From positions 572,120,577 to 572,184,576 of the forward strand of contig CM060915.1 in assembly GCA_030737875.1 (NCBI GenBank): a DNA stretch of 64,000 nucleotides, read 5' to 3'. Source of the DNA: Allium sativum (taxonomy: Eukaryota; Streptophyta; Magnoliopsida; Asparagales; Amaryllidaceae). The notes under the pieces are model-generated. The model was not told where the DNA came from and made no database searches. It saw only the letters and a program-made list of their open reading frames with translations. The translations under genes and the position numbers were made by a program. Below, piece after piece: positions 11,363 to 24,156 of the stretch; within the stretch, counting starts at the first letter, position 1, and the number at the start of each line of letters is the position of its first letter.

Positions 11363-11834
11363 TCAATTAATTACACCTAATTAATCACCCTCATAATTTT
11401 ATATTAATTATCCCTAATTAATCAAGTTTTCTTAACATGGGTAGACCTAACTTAATAGGTAAATTCCCATGGGGTAGACCTAACTCAATAGGTAAATTCC
11501 CAACACATAGTATGGGTACACCTAACCAAATAGGCAAATTCCCATACTATGTTTATTTATTTTGTGTTATGCATAATTATATTAATTTCACACAATCTTA
11601 TTAACTTATGCATTTAATTACCCCATCGTTCCCACGTAATTTCGTTCATGATATAACACATATAAAAGGTGTCAACTTGCATATGAATGAACATGTTTCA
11701 AAGGTGCCATCTTGCATATTAACAAACACATAACTTGCATATGAACTTGCATAACATGTCACATAACTTGCATATAATATGTCACATAACTTACATATTC
11801 ATTTTGCATAACAAACTTGCATATTAGCTTATAG

Positions 11835-12100
11835 ACTTGCATAATGTGTCATCATGAACTTGCATATTAATAAACATGTAACTTGCATATTTACATACAT
11901 GTAACTCGCATATTAACAAACATGTAACTTGCATATAAAGAAACATGTAACTTGCATATTTACATACATGTAACTTGCATATTAACAAACATGTAACTTG
12001 CATATTAACAAACATGTAACTTGCATATTTACATACATGTAACTTGCATATTAACAAACATGTAACTTGCATATTTACATACATGTAACTTGCATAGCAT
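11835..12100. repeat. Tandem array in element A 3' LTR, about 23-base unit
   Basis: Units of the form AACTTGCATATTAACAAACA and AACTTGCATATTTACATACA alternate, each followed by TGT. The same array in the 5' LTR (about 20215-20480) looks identical, so it has not changed since insertion. The minus-strand open frame across it arises from the repeat period. Confidence 0.85.
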
Positions 12101-13134
12101 ATTACCATGAACTTGCATAACATGCATATGATTACATAGCCCACAACTTGCATATTTAGCATCATGCAAACATAACATACATCATATTAAACTTGCATAA
12201 GCTTACATACTCAACATGCATAAACATAAGATTAATGCTAACATCATATCATATGATTCAAAGCTCATTAACCCACATACAAAACCATAAATCTCATCAC
12301 ATCTCATCTAATTAGTTTACCAAAAGATCATCAAAGTGATAGAAACTCACAACTAGCAACTTTGAACACCAAATGAAGAAGATTAAGATGCTAAGAAGGG
12401 ATTAGAAGTTGATTAGAGAGTGATTAGTATGCAACCCTCTTCATAAAATTAGTGGAGGCCATGAGAGCTAGCATTTTGCCATAGTTTAGTCACTAGGTTT
12501 AATTATGAATGAATTAGGGTAGGTTAGGGTCTTATTTATAGATTAGGCAAGTGTTTTAGGCCATAGGATTAACCCTAGATTCAATCCAAGCCATCAAAGC
12601 ATGTCTTGGGGAAGAAGTCAAGTGTAGGAACCATCTAGGGCCTTTAGATTAAAGATGGACCATGAGAACCATTCAAATGCAAAATCTGCACTTGAGCGAA
12701 TCGGCCCACGGGTTGACAGCCAAACACCCTGGATTAACCCCTAGTCGACCCAGCAGGCTCGGGTCGACTTCAAAAATGGGCCGGTTCGGTCATTCCCCTC
12801 TCCCAATTCGCTGTTTTGAGCATTTTTGCATATTTATTTATTAAATTTTCAATTATATATATATATATATCAATATATATATATATATATATATATATAT
12901 CTACACAACCCATTTCACTTAATTAAGTATACTTTAATTTGGGAATTTTCGTGAAACTTCGCGAGGCCATATCTTGGTCATACGGACTCCGATTTTCGAA
13001 AACTCGGACTCTATTTCGCGTATTTTTCCGAGACGAACGCAATGGCATAGCCCGTTTCCCTTGATTCCCATTTTAGAATTAAATTCTGCCTCGATTTATG
13101 TTATTACAGGTTATTGAAAATACGGGTTGTTACA

Positions 13135-13148
13135 TTCTCCCCTCCTTA
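13135..13148 (-). other. Polypurine tract, element A
   Basis: On the minus strand this is a purine run (AAGGAGGGGAGAA) touching the 3' LTR. It is followed in the window by a seven-base stem-loop (13152-13169). Equivalent tracts lie at 3776 (B), 28923 (D) and 50403 (G). Confidence 0.9.
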
Positions 13149-13657
13149 AAGGATTTCGTCCCCGAAATCTTCAAGTTAGGAAGAACGTATCCTACCATCC
13201 AATCATCCATCTACTCAAAGCATCATCCACGAGCAATCATTGTCCTTACAAGATTCTAAATGCTGGATGGATATATGCAAAAGTGTGTGTATATGTACTT
13301 ACCTAATGCGAAAATCAGGCGGTTACTGATACAGTAAACCTCCTTAATGCAAACCATGATAGTGCCATGCATCCAATATGTATGCGAAACCCTATTGACA
13401 CATACAAATTTCTACATGCGTGCACAACCATACACAAAAATGCATCATCCATATGATAACACAGCCATGATACATCCATCAATCTAACTACCACATCCAT
13501 TTATGCAATATGCAACATGAAGTGACTGAGCCGATCTAGTGCCTAATGTGTGTGTATATGCATCCACGAGCAACCACTAGCAAACAATTGCATCCATATG
13601 CATCCATCAACCATAACATGTTTCAAACACATGTTTCAACCATAGGTTTTACCCTAT
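13149..13657 (-). other. Element A 3' untranslated region
   Basis: About 0.5 kb lies between the gag-pol stop and the polypurine tract. No frame is supported. Blocks conserved with D and B are visible, for example the GAGCCGATCTAGTGCCTAAT segment near 13526. Confidence 0.7.
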
Positions 13658-16600
13658 CTAAAGGTCATAGGTATTAGCGAGAGGATATACTAAAGATAAG
13701 ATAAGTACTAGACAAGCAATAAAGGAGAAGTTAAAAGACATACTCTCAAAAAGAAATGGATACAAAGAACGCATCTTTGCTTCCGTCTCCCAAGTAGCAT
13801 TGCTTTCGTCATCTCCCCATTGCACTTTAACTAGCTGAACTTCTCTGTTCCTCAACTTCCTAGTTTCTGACCCAAGGATGCGAGTAGGAGCTCGTCGAAT
13901 CGTCGCATCACGCTCTACCTCTACATCTCTAAGCAAGCTCGGCTCTACCACCTCCGCGGTCTCATGTAAGCACTTCCTCAAATGTGATACATGGAATACA
14001 TCATGAACACCACTAAGTCTGTCGGGCAACTCCACCCTATATGCCATCCGTCCAATCCTTTCCTTAATAGGAAACGGCCCAACAAATCTCGGTGCTAACT
14101 TCCCTACGGACCCAAAGCGAACAACATTTCTCAATGGAGATACTTTGACAAAAACCATGTCCCCAACCTCAAACTCAAGATCCGTCCTTCTCCGATCCGC
14201 ATAAGATTTCTGTCTATCTTGCGCTGCTTTCATCCTTTTTCGAATTAAATCAATCTTCTCTGAAGTCTCTCTAACCATATCCGGCCCAAGCAAGATCTTA
14301 TCCGTAGATTCCCACCAACATGTAGGAGATCGACAAGGCCTTCCATAAAGAGCTTCGAAAGGAGCCATACCAATACTGGACTGAAAGCTGTTATTATATG
14401 CGAACTCCACCAAAGGAAGATGTTCTTCCCATGTACCTCCAAAATCCAAGATACAAAGCCTCAAAAGATCTTCTAAGATACGGTTCACCCTCTCAGTCTG
14501 ACCGTCCGTCTGAGGATGATATGCGGTGCTCAAACACAACTGAGTCCCTACCGCCTCTTGCAAACTTCTCCAAAACTCACTAGTGAAAATAGGATCTCGA
14601 TCACTCACAATGCTGGATGGTACGCCATGCAATCTAACAATCTCTCTAACATAGACTGAAGCAAGCCATGGAGCGGTCCTCTTACTCTTTACGGGTATAA
14701 AATGGGCACTCTTGGTAAGTCTGTCTACCACAACCCAAATTCCCGTATTGCCCTTCCTCGATCTCGGTAACCCGTCGATGAAATCCATCGAGACACTATC
14801 CCACTTCCACTGTGGAACTTCCAATGGGTGTAGCAACCCACCGGGTTTCCTTTGCTCCACTTTAACTTGTTGGCACACTAAGCATCTAGCCACATACTCG
14901 GCCACATCTTTCTTCATACCGGCCCAGAAGAAAACTCTCTTCATGTCTTGGTACATTTTGTCTCCACCGGGATGAATAGTCATTCTTGAACGATGTGCAT
15001 CATCCAAAATAGCCTTCTTCAAACCCTCATCTTGCGGTACACAAAGTCTACCGTCTCTATGCAACCATCCCTTATCATCTATGGTGTATCTACCCAAATG
15101 GCTGGACGACTCCCCTCTTATAAGCTTCTCTACCAACACAACCAACTGTGGGTCGTCTCGCTGAGCCTCGCCAATCCGTCTCAAAAGAGTAGGTCTAACC
15201 TCCAAGGATGCCAACAAACCAGGTACAAAATCAACAGAAGGTCTGAAGTCAAACAAAGAAAGAAACTCCAAGCTTCGTCGTTCCACGAACAATGGACTCA
15301 AAGATAGCCTTTTTCTACTTAAGGCGTCTGCCACCACGTTACCCTTACCAGGGGTATACGCTATCTCGAAATCATAGGATGCTAAGAACTCCATCCACCT
15401 TTGCTGTCTTAGGTTTAAATCCTTCTGAGAGAATAAGTACTTCAATGATTTATGGTCGGTGAACAACTCGAATCTCTCACCAAGAAGATAATGGCGCCAA
15501 GACTTAAGTGCGAAAACAATCGCGGCCAACTCTAGATCATGGGTAGGGTAATTCTTCTCATGCACTCTCAATTGTCTCCCTCCATAGGCTATTACCCTTC
15601 CCTCCTGCATCAAGACTGCGCCTAATCCTGTTCCACAAGCATCGGTATAAACAACAAACAGCTTACTCCCATCCGGGAGCACTAAAACTGGAGCGGTGGT
15701 CAAAGCTCTCTTTAACCGTCGGAAAGCATCATCACAATCTACATCCCACGAGAAAACCAGATTCTTTTTCGTCAAGCGGGTTAATGGGGCTGATATCTTC
15801 GCGAAGTCTTTGATGAACTTCCTATAATATCCTGCCAACCCCAAGAAACTTCTTACCTCGGTAGCATTTCTAGGAACTTTCCAATCCTGGATAGATACTA
15901 TCTTTGCGGGATCCACAGCTATCCCTTCCTTAGAGACCACATGCCCTAAGAATCGCACTTCTCTTCTCCAAAAATGGCATTTAGAGAATTTAGCTTTAAG
16001 ACTATGCGCTCGAAGAGTCTCCAACACTTCCTTGAGATGTAAGGCATGCTCTTCTTCATTCTTGGAAAAGACCAAGATGTCATCCACAAAAACTACTACA
16101 AACTTATTCAGATACTCTCTGAACACTCTACTCATGAGATCAACAAAGTATGCGGGGGCGTTTGTCAACCCAAATGGCATCACTAGCCACTCATAAAAAC
16201 CATCCGGAGTCCGGAAAGCAGTCTTCTCTATACTGTCCTCCGCCACTCTTAACTGATGAAACCCTGTAGCTAAGTCCATCTGCGAAAATACTGACGCGCC
16301 AACCAACTGATCAAAGAGATCATCTATCCTCGGTAATGGGTGTCTATTCTTCTTCGTGAGCTTATTAAGTTCTCTATAATCCACACAAAGTCTGAGGGAC
16401 CCATCCGCCTTCGTGGCAAACACTACTGGAGCTCCCCACTCCGATATACTTCGCCTTATGAACCCCTTCCCAAGCAACTCCCCTACTTGCTTATGAAGTT
16501 CTCTTCTCTCACGAGGAGCCATGTGGCGTACTGGCAAAGACACTGGTTTGGCATTATCCACCAAATAAATTCGGAAATCTATCTCCCGCTTCGGAGGCAA

Positions 16601-18169
16601 ACCCTTTACTTCTTCAAACACATCCGGATATTCCCGGACTACTCTGACAGAACACAAACTCTCGACCGAAGCATCGAGCGATTCAAGATAACTTAGCAAA
16701 ACAGATTCCATGGGATTGCAAGAGATCTCGAGAGTGTTACCCAAGCGGGTCATGAGCCTGACAACTCTCCTTTCGCAATCAAGAACGGCACCATTACTGG
16801 ATAACCAGTCCATGCCCAAGATCAACCCATAGCCCGTGAAGCCCAATACAAAAGCATCACATCTAAACTCAACGCTAAGTATAGAAATCTTCAAACCCAA
16901 ACATATCATAGACAGATATATGGAGCCCCCAATTGGGTTTGAGACAACCAAGGGATCATCAACTAGACTGGTGTCTAAGTGCAGTGACTCAACTAACGAT
17001 GATGAGATAAAAGAATGCGATGCGCCAGAGTCAAACAAAGTACGAACTGGATGATCAAACAGAAAAACCAGACTTTCAACGGAAATAGTTCTACCTCTCT
17101 GCTGAATCGGTGGAACTGAGAGAACCTGAACTTGCCCCCCTGACTGAGGTGGTGCTATAAGAGCTTGCACCTGGCCTCCTGAGGTAGACCCCGTCTTCTG
17201 CCCCTTCTTTGGGCAGTTTTTCACCAGATGCCCTGCTTCACCACAATGAAAGCAACCGGTCTTCTTCTTTTTGCGACAATCCTTACTAAGGTGTCCTGGT
17301 GTTCCACAATTGAAGCACTTCTTCTTCGTCTTCTTTTTGTCACCATTGCCTTTTCCGCCCTTGCCTTGTTGTTGCTGTTGCGGTTTCTTCTGATCCCCCT
17401 TTTTCTCTGGTGCCTTAGAATTCTTATCATCCTCATGCATAAGTGCCATGTAGACAAGCTTCTCAAAAGTGGCCCCCATAGGAATGTGAGTCATAGCTAT
17501 TCCTTGCAATGGTTCGTTCAAGCCTCTAACGAACCTCAAAGCCTTCTTCTCCGGTGTATTCACCAACTCTATGCCAAACCTTGCTAATTGATTGAATTTG
17601 TTGACATATTCTTTCACCGTGAGATTCCCTTGCTTCAAATTCAAGAACTTCTCCATAAACAGATTCTCTTCCGCCCTTGAGAGAAACTTAGCCCCAAACC
17701 TTTGCTTAAAATCTGCCCAAGAGTCAACAGGGCGTTCTCCATTAGTGACCTCCCACCAGAATGAGGCCTCTCCCTTCATTAACCAAGCCGCCAACTTGAC
17801 TTTCTTTCCCTCTTCCACTTCAAAGATATCTAGCAACTCTTCCACTTCCTTAAGCCAATCTCTAGCCTCTACGAAAGTCTCTGAACCAAGAAAAGGTTTT
17901 CCTCCTATAGCCTTGAACTCCTTGCAAACCTTAGCAAAATTATCCACTCTAGGCTGAGGAGGAGGAGCGGTTGTCTCTGGTGTAGTAGCATTGGCCGGAC
18001 CCGCAGCCGCGGCCCTAGCCTCTTGCAACCTCCTATACCATAGTGGTATAACTAAACCCTCCGGGATGTTAAGATCTTCAGCCATGCTGAAACGAAAGAG
18101 GAAAGATTCAAAAAGGAGATTCCGAAAGATAAAGATATGGCTATTGGGGATTATGCTTTTCTTTTTCAA
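13658..18169 (-). CDS. Gag-Pol polyprotein of element A (Ty3/gypsy chromovirus)
   Basis: An open frame of 1503 codons. The likely start is the second Met (codon 29, at 18085), because MAEDL is shared with element D. Gag spans about residues 30-330, with CCHC zinc knuckles at 285-298 and 306-319. The aspartic protease motif FDSGASHSF is at 379-387. Reverse transcriptase follows, with VDYRELNK at 596-603 and FVDD at 694-697. RNase H spans about 835-955 with Asp843, Glu880, Asp905 and Asp948. Integrase has zinc-binding Cys1096 and Cys1099, and catalytic Asp1129, Asp1190 and Glu1226 with D-35-E spacing. A GPF motif is at 1364-1366 and a chromodomain at about 1440-1475. The products would make virus-like particles, copy the RNA and insert it, with the chromodomain steering to chromatin. 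No frameshift separates gag from pol, and no key residue is missing. Confidence 0.96.
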   Translation of the reverse strand: MKKKSIIPNSHIFIFRNLLFESFLFRFSMAEDLNIPEGLVIPLWYRRLQEARAAAAGPANATTPETTAPPPQPRVDNFAKVCKEFKAIGGKPFLGSETFVEARDWLKEVEELLDIFEVEEGKKVKLAAWLMKGEASFWWEVTNGERPVDSWADFKQRFGAKFLSRAEENLFMEKFLNLKQGNLTVKEYVNKFNQLARFGIELVNTPEKKALRFVRGLNEPLQGIAMTHIPMGATFEKLVYMALMHEDDKNSKAPEKKGDQKKPQQQQQGKGGKGNGDKKKTKKKCFNCGTPGHLSKDCRKKKKTGCFHCGEAGHLVKNCPKKGQKTGSTSGGQVQALIAPPQSGGQVQVLSVPPIQQRGRTISVESLVFLFDHPVRTLFDSGASHSFISSSLVESLHLDTSLVDDPLVVSNPIGGSIYLSMICLGLKISILSVEFRCDAFVLGFTGYGLILGMDWLSSNGAVLDCERRVVRLMTRLGNTLEISCNPMESVLLSYLESLDASVESLCSVRVVREYPDVFEEVKGLPPKREIDFRIYLVDNAKPVSLPVRHMAPRERRELHKQVGELLGKGFIRRSISEWGAPVVFATKADGSLRLCVDYRELNKLTKKNRHPLPRIDDLFDQLVGASVFSQMDLATGFHQLRVAEDSIEKTAFRTPDGFYEWLVMPFGLTNAPAYFVDLMSRVFREYLNKFVVVFVDDILVFSKNEEEHALHLKEVLETLRAHSLKAKFSKCHFWRREVRFLGHVVSKEGIAVDPAKIVSIQDWKVPRNATEVRSFLGLAGYYRKFIKDFAKISAPLTRLTKKNLVFSWDVDCDDAFRRLKRALTTAPVLVLPDGSKLFVVYTDACGTGLGAVLMQEGRVIAYGGRQLRVHEKNYPTHDLELAAIVFALKSWRHYLLGERFELFTDHKSLKYLFSQKDLNLRQQRWMEFLASYDFEIAYTPGKGNVVADALSRKRLSLSPLFVERRSLEFLSLFDFRPSVDFVPGLLASLEVRPTLLRRIGEAQRDDPQLVVLVEKLIRGESSSHLGRYTIDDKGWLHRDGRLCVPQDEGLKKAILDDAHRSRMTIHPGGDKMYQDMKRVFFWAGMKKDVAEYVARCLVCQQVKVEQRKPGGLLHPLEVPQWKWDSVSMDFIDGLPRSRKGNTGIWVVVDRLTKSAHFIPVKSKRTAPWLASVYVREIVRLHGVPSSIVSDRDPIFTSEFWRSLQEAVGTQLCLSTAYHPQTDGQTERVNRILEDLLRLCILDFGGTWEEHLPLVEFAYNNSFQSSIGMAPFEALYGRPCRSPTCWWESTDKILLGPDMVRETSEKIDLIRKRMKAAQDRQKSYADRRRTDLEFEVGDMVFVKVSPLRNVVRFGSVGKLAPRFVGPFPIKERIGRMAYRVELPDRLSGVHDVFHVSHLRKCLHETAEVVEPSLLRDVEVERDATIRRAPTRILGSETRKLRNREVQLVKVQWGDDESNATWETEAKMRSLYPFLFESMSFNFSFIACLVLILSLVYPLANTYDL

Positions 18170-18271
18170 AAACTTTTTCTCTTAGAAGACATGCTTTTAA
18201 AAATACTTTCTTCGAAAATACTCTTAGAAAATAGTTTTTCTCAAAAATTTTATCTGTTCTGGTAACCTTAA
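18086..18271 (-). other. Element A leader between primer site and gag
   Basis: Sequence of about 186 bases before the likely start. The frame stays open upstream to codon 1 at 18169, but these 28 residues have no counterpart in the open gag frame of D. I infer untranslated leader. Confidence 0.6.
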
Positions 18272-18283
18272 GCTCTGATACCA
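18272..18283 (-). other. Primer binding site, element A
   Basis: TGGTATCAGAGC on the minus strand, complementary to initiator tRNA-Met, two bases from the 5' LTR. Confidence 0.93.
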
Positions 18284-19517
18284 CGTGTAACACCCCACTC
18301 CCGCTATGATCACTCACTAAGGGAATGCCATAGCATCGGTGGAGTATTTTAGTGAATATAGAACAGAAAAATTACAACAAGACAGATATAAATAGTACTT
18401 GAAATTTTAAAACATCATCTCATAACAGCGGAAGTAAAACATGTCTGGTTACATCATAAAACCACAATAAAGGTCAAGTACAATATCCATCAAAATAAAG
18501 AAGTACATAATCCCACTCTCATACAATAGCCAAACAAAAGAAAAGATAACTGGATAACTGGAGCTTTACATCTATCCAAGCTCCTAAAGACTGGAACAGT
18601 AATCCGATCAAGCTCCACTACTGCTAGGATCTACCGTAGGACCTGAGGGTTGGGAAAAAGATAAAAACAACAGGGTCAGACATAAGTCTGAGCGAGTCCT
18701 ATAACTTTAACAATACAATCGTTAAAGTAACCAGAGAAGACATAAACTGATATACGGTAACATATAGGGATGAATGGCTACCCTAAGCAGTCAACTAAAC
18801 GAAGATAAAGGATAAAGACGCATCTACCCTCCCTAAGGTAAATTACTAAACTGCACCACACCAGTCGTTCCTAACTTAAAGGTTGATCCCACCCAAGGAC
18901 TTATAAAATTTACTATTTAGTACCTGCGTACCCCTAGGTGACCAAGTAGGCGCCACGGGGCCCTACAATCCACTAGGTGTACACACTACTTCCCATTCGA
19001 TCGGCTCCCTAACGTAGATACCCGTGCTGGCCCCACCGTGGGATGTATCATTCCCCAATGTGGCAACCTGATGGAACTAAAGGTGCACGGCTTATATCTA
19101 CTCGATGCAACAACGGCTTACCTACCAGCCCGGGCCCACTCACGCATATGAAGCCCGTTGGACTTGCGTTGCCACCGCTAACCCGTTTGCCTCTTACAGT
19201 CAAGCCCAGTATGCGTGTCCCGTCCTCGACATGGGTCGAGCCCACAAAGATACGTATGGGTTACTGGTTGAAATGGGCCTCCACAAGCTACCCACCTAAG
19301 CTTGTCCCTTTTTCTAGTATATCCCACTTAACCCTTTAATCATGTTTTAATTACATGTTCCATTTTGGTTAAGTATTCTAATCGTATTTTCTATTGCCAC
19401 CCAAGGCAACCACTAGATTTTCTCATGCCACCCGAGGCACCCACTTAACCCCTCATGTCCCTCTACATGCTAATGTGGTTAAGTGTTTCTTAATTAATTA
19501 ATTAAGAACGTAACCTT

Positions 19518-19742
19518 TGTAAAGACCTCTCACATTAGACTGTCTTTTATGACCGCTGGTTAAGCCGGTTGGGTCCGGGCAGCCTTATGTCATAACAGAG
19601 TCTAACCTCGTGTCTTTACATTAATTACGTATTTAGTTTGTGCCTAAGACCTCTCACATTGGGCTAACATTTGTAGCAACTGGTTAAGCCGGTTGGGTCC
19701 GGGCAGTTTTACGCTACAACTGAGTCCAACCTCGTGTCTTAG
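19518..19742. repeat. Duplicated conserved LTR hairpin, element A 5' LTR
   Basis: Same two hairpins as at 11138-11362. In this LTR they fall in the predicted leader of the gag-pol RNA, about 1.2 to 1.4 kb after the TATA box. Confidence 0.85.
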
Positions 19743-20912
19743 TCAATTAATTACACCTAATTAATCACCCTCATAATTTTATATTAATTATCCCTAATTA
19801 ATCAAGTTTTCTTAACATGGGTAGACCTAACTTAATAGGTAAATTCCCATGGGGTAGACCTAACTCAATAGGTAAATTCCCAACACATAGTATGGGTACA
19901 CCTAACCAAATAGGCAAATTCCCATACTATGTTTATTTATTTTGTGTTATGCATAATTATATTAATTTCACACAATCTTATTAACTTATGCATTTAATTA
20001 CCCCATCGTTCCCACGTAATTTCGTTCATGATATAACACATATAAAAGGTGTCAACTTGCATATGAATGAACATGTTTCAAAGGTGCCATCTTGCATATT
20101 AACAAACACATAACTTGCATATGAACTTGCATAACATGTCACATAACTTGCATATAATATGTCACATAACTTACATATTCATTTTGCATAACAAACTTGC
20201 ATATTAGCTTATAGACTTGCATAATGTGTCATCATGAACTTGCATATTAATAAACATGTAACTTGCATATTTACATACATGTAACTCGCATATTAACAAA
20301 CATGTAACTTGCATATAAAGAAACATGTAACTTGCATATTTACATACATGTAACTTGCATATTAACAAACATGTAACTTGCATATTAACAAACATGTAAC
20401 TTGCATATTTACATACATGTAACTTGCATATTAACAAACATGTAACTTGCATATTTACATACATGTAACTTGCATAGCATATTACCATGAACTTGCATAA
20501 CATGCATATGATTACATAGCCCACAACTTGCATATTTAGCATCATGCAAACATAACATACATCATATTAAACTTGCATAAGCTTACATACTCAACATGCA
20601 TAAACATAAGATTAATGCTAACATCATATCATATGATTCAAAGCTCATTAACCCACATACAAAACCATAAATCTCATCACATCTCATCTAATTAGTTTAC
20701 CAAAAGATCATCAAAGTGATAGAAACTCACAACTAGCAACTTTGAACACCAAATGAAGAAGATTAAGATGCTAAGAAGGGATTAGAAGTTGATTAGAGAG
20801 TGATTAGTATGCAACCCTCTTCATAAAATTAGTGGAGGCCATGAGAGCTAGCATTTTGCCATAGTTTAGTCACTAGGTTTAATTATGAATGAATTAGGGT
20901 AGGTTAGGGTCT

Positions 20913-20920
20913 TATTTATA
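20913..20920 (-). promoter_or_regulatory. TATA box driving element A
   Basis: TATAAATA on the minus strand in the 5' LTR. Transcription would start roughly 25 to 35 bases to the left. The same box is at 12533-12540 in the 3' LTR. Confidence 0.75.
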
Positions 20921-22274
20921 GATTAGGCAAGTGTTTTAGGCCATAGGATTAACCCTAGATTCAATCCAAGCCATCAAAGCATGTCTTGGGGAAGAAGTCA
21001 AGTGTAGGAACCATCTAGGGCCTTTAGATTAAAGATGGACCATGAGAACCATTCAAATGCAAAATCTGCACTTGAGCGAATCGGCCCACGGGTTGACAGC
21101 CAAACACCCTGGATTAACCCCTAGTCGACCCAGCGGGCTCGGGTCGACTTCAAAAATGGGCCGGTTCGGTCATTCCCCTCTCCCAATTCGCTGTTTTGAG
21201 CATTTTTGCATATTTATTTATTAAATTTTCAATTATATATATATATATATATCAATATATATATATATATATATCTACACAACCCATTTCACTTAATTAA
21301 GTATACTTTAATTTGGGAATTTTCGTGAAACTTCGCGAGGCCATATCTTGGTCATACGGACTCCGATTTTCGAAAACTCGGACTCTATTTCGCGTATTTT
21401 TCCGAGACGAACGCAATGGCATAGCCCGTTTCCCTTGATTCCCATTTTAGAATTAAATTCTGCCTCGATTTATGTTATTACAGGTTATTGAAAATACGGG
21501 TTGTTACAATAAATCAAGTATAGCATCACATATTCAAGGTTCTCTGCATCAATTGTACTAGAATCCCAAACCCATGTCTTATATAAATCATGAAATAATC
21601 CCTTGGCCCAATATCAGTAAATGACCCATTTCTAGGTCCAACGAAACGATCCACTTGTCGATCAGATCCCTACAAGTTCTAGCTCGTCATGTGTCTGTGT
21701 CATACGGCCCTATCACGAATGTAGTCACCTGTGCTAGGTCCACCATAGGGTTTATCAAGCCCTATGGTGCCAACCATCGACACGAATCAAGCATGCACAG
21801 ATAAACCTACTGATGCCCAATGCCTGCTTTTTCAACTCCGGACCACATGCACGACCATAGCCCGCCTGAACCTACACTAGCGCACTAACACAGCCGTCGT
21901 TGTGGTCGCTTACAATTAGCCCAGTAATCGTGCCCCACCCTACCTAGTTCCAGGTACCATGATATATCTAGTGGGTTACTGCTGAAACGGACCACGTAAT
22001 TAGGGTTTCCGTCCCATAGGTAAAGTGTTGTCATTTAAATTCGTGACTTAACCCCTATCAGTCTAGCATATCAAGTTGGTTAAGTGTTGTTATTCAAGTT
22101 CGTGACTTAACCCGCCTATGGATCATGTATCAAGTTGGTTAAGTGTTGTCATTCAAGTTCGTGACTTAACCCGCCTACAAATCATGTATCAAGTTGGTTA
22201 AGTGTTGTCTTTCATGTTCATGACTAAACCCTATCATGTTGCATTAATTCATTAATGCACCCCAACCTCTCACA

Positions 22275-22457
22275 TCAGACCTGTTGTTGTGGTCACTGGA
22301 TATGCCGGATGGTTCCGGGCAGAATTACACCACAACTCAGTCTGACCTCGGGTTTTCAAGTGCGATATGACCAACCACCCACATTGGATCCTATTGTTTG
22401 TAGTAATTGGATTTGCCGGGCGGTTCCGGGCAGAATTACACTGCAAACTCAACCCAA
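22275..22457. repeat. Duplicated conserved LTR hairpin, element B 5' LTR
   Basis: Copy 1 (22275-22345) has TCAGAC/GTCTGA. Copy 2 (22384-22457) has TTGG/CCAA and inner arms GTTTGTAGT/ACTGCAAAC. Confidence 0.72.
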
Positions 22458-23477
22458 CCTCGAGTTGGCCATTTTCAAGTTCATTCTAGTGTCATGTCTA
22501 TGTTCAAGTTTTCATGTCAAGTTCGTGTCAAGTTTCAAGGCAAGTTTCATGCCCATATCCAGATTCAGGTTATAACAATGTTCATGTCAAGTTTCATGGC
22601 GAGTTTCATACCAAGTTTCCTATAATTACCAATTTTCCCCACGTTACCCCGTCTAAATATTAGGCTAAAATCTTAGCCTAATTTTCCGTCCGCATGATTT
22701 TTGGCATAATATTAGACTAAAAACTTAGCCTAATTTAACGTACACAAAATTTGCATAAAGAAATTCATTAACATGACATAGGTGTAAACTTGGCATTCTT
22801 GGCATAGTCAATGTGAACACCATAGGTGTGTACTTGCAAAACAATCAACATGAATATCATAGGTGTGAACTTGCAACGTAGACTAAACCAACATACATAT
22901 ATGTGAATTTGTAACATAGATTAATCAACTTACATATATGCGAACTTGCAAATCAATCACGAACATATGAATAAGTGTGAACTTGAAATATGACATAGGT
23001 TTAACATATGCACATAAAAATGTAGATCTAACATTTGGTCACATATGTGATATGATTTCACAACCTAAAACTTGCATAACATGATAAACTACACAACTTG
23101 TCATCACGGGTTATACTCCAAGTTCATATACATATGAATGGACTTATTCATTAATTCCCAATTCAACATGATGATAAAATAGAACCACAGGCATAGATCA
23201 ACATAATAAACATTGCTCTATTATCAATTTATTTCCAAGGCATGACCTAACTGGACTAATTGATTAAAACATCGTAGGCATAACATTATGAACATTAAAA
23301 AGGTTCGAATAATATTCTAGATTCAAGGACACGGATAGATCTAACTTAAATAGAAAATCCCCAAAATCAAGACAAATAAAGAAAATAGGACTGAATAGAA
23401 AATCAAGCTTAGATCCAATTTCATAGTCATAATCCTAGGCAATAACCTCATAGGTGATTAGCCACAATTGTCCTTGT

Positions 23478-23757
23478 CATAGTTATAGGCAATAGTCTTA
23501 TATTCACCATCATAGGCATAGGCATAGTCTTATGTTCACCGTCATAGTCATAGGCATAGTCTTATGTTCACCGTCATAGTCATAGGCATAGTCTTATGTT
23601 CACAGTCATAGGCATAGTCATGGTCTTATGTTCACAGTCTTAGACGTAGTCATAGTCTTATGTTCACAATCATAGGCGTAGTCATAGTCTTATGTTCATA
23701 GTCATAGGCGTAGTCATAGTCTTATGTTCATAGTCATAGGCGTAGTCATAGTCTTAT
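23478..23757. repeat. Minisatellite in element B 5' LTR
   Basis: About nine units built on GTCTTATGTTCA, against about eight in the 3' LTR. The copies were presumably identical at insertion, so the array has gained or lost a unit since. Confidence 0.8.
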
Positions 23758-24148
23758 GCCATTAACAATAGTTTCAACGTCGTGGACAATATTCCCAATA
23801 GTCAAGATCCAAGAAGAAAACAAGAATAGATATGAATCATACATAAATCAATTCCAATTTAACATGCCCATATTATATTTATAGTTTTTATTATCTAAAA
23901 GTAACTGGAACTTACAGATCGTGGTCTATGAAATTTAGATGCAGAAGTCAAGTCTAGAAATTTGTCATAGAACGTTGCAGTGTCGCTGATCTATTCTTTT
24001 GAATTGTTGTAGAAGCGTTGATCTTTGATTTGAATCGAGTTTGAATGCTTAAGCTTTAATTTGGAAGCGGCGGCCATGGTTCGAGGGGTAAATTAGCGGC
24101 ATAGTAGTGTAAGAATGATTTGTATGAATTAGGCTAGGTCTTAGGATG

Positions 24149-24156
24149 TATTTATA
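24149..24156 (-). promoter_or_regulatory. TATA box of element B
   Basis: TATAAATA on the minus strand in the 5' LTR. Confidence 0.65.

Larger units (their letters stand above)
9906..13134 (-). repeat. Element A 3' LTR
   Basis: It starts TGTAACACCCC and ends GGGTTGTTACA. It holds the duplicated hairpins (11138-11362), a 23-base tandem array (about 11835-12100), a TATA box (12533-12540), an AT repeat around 12855-12900 and the conserved U3 end. Apparent small reading frames inside it occur identically in the other LTR and look incidental. Confidence 0.96.
9906..21508 (-). mobile_element. Element A: intact Tekay-like Ty3/gypsy chromovirus
   Basis: This is a complete 11.6-kb element with LTRs of 3229 and 3223 bases, polypurine tract, primer site and a single open gag-pol frame, reading on the minus strand. 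It is flanked by ATAAA (9901-9905 and 21509-21513). By eye the LTRs differ by one substitution (A at about 12755 against G in the other copy) and by the length of an AT repeat, so insertion was very recent. It lies within the right LTR of element B. All features needed for autonomous movement are visible; whether it is expressed cannot be told. Confidence 0.96.
18286..21508 (-). repeat. Element A 5' LTR
   Basis: Nearly identical to 9906-13134, offset by 8380 bases until the AT repeat. It carries the active-position promoter of element A. From the TATA box to gag the transcript leader would be about 2.8 kb. Confidence 0.96.

Noticed and set aside
11835..12100. Regular short repeats as a CRISPR array
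   Set aside because: There are no unique spacers, the unit is continuous, and it lies in a plant LTR.
11824..12165. Minus-strand open frame of 113 codons rich in repeated short peptides, present identically at 20204-20545
   Set aside because: It follows a 23-base tandem array inside an LTR; the open frame is a consequence of the repeat, not a protein gene.
13658..18169. Several plus-strand frames of 60 to 120 codons across gag-pol
   Set aside because: They are opposite-strand shadows of the polyprotein and do not match any separate domain.
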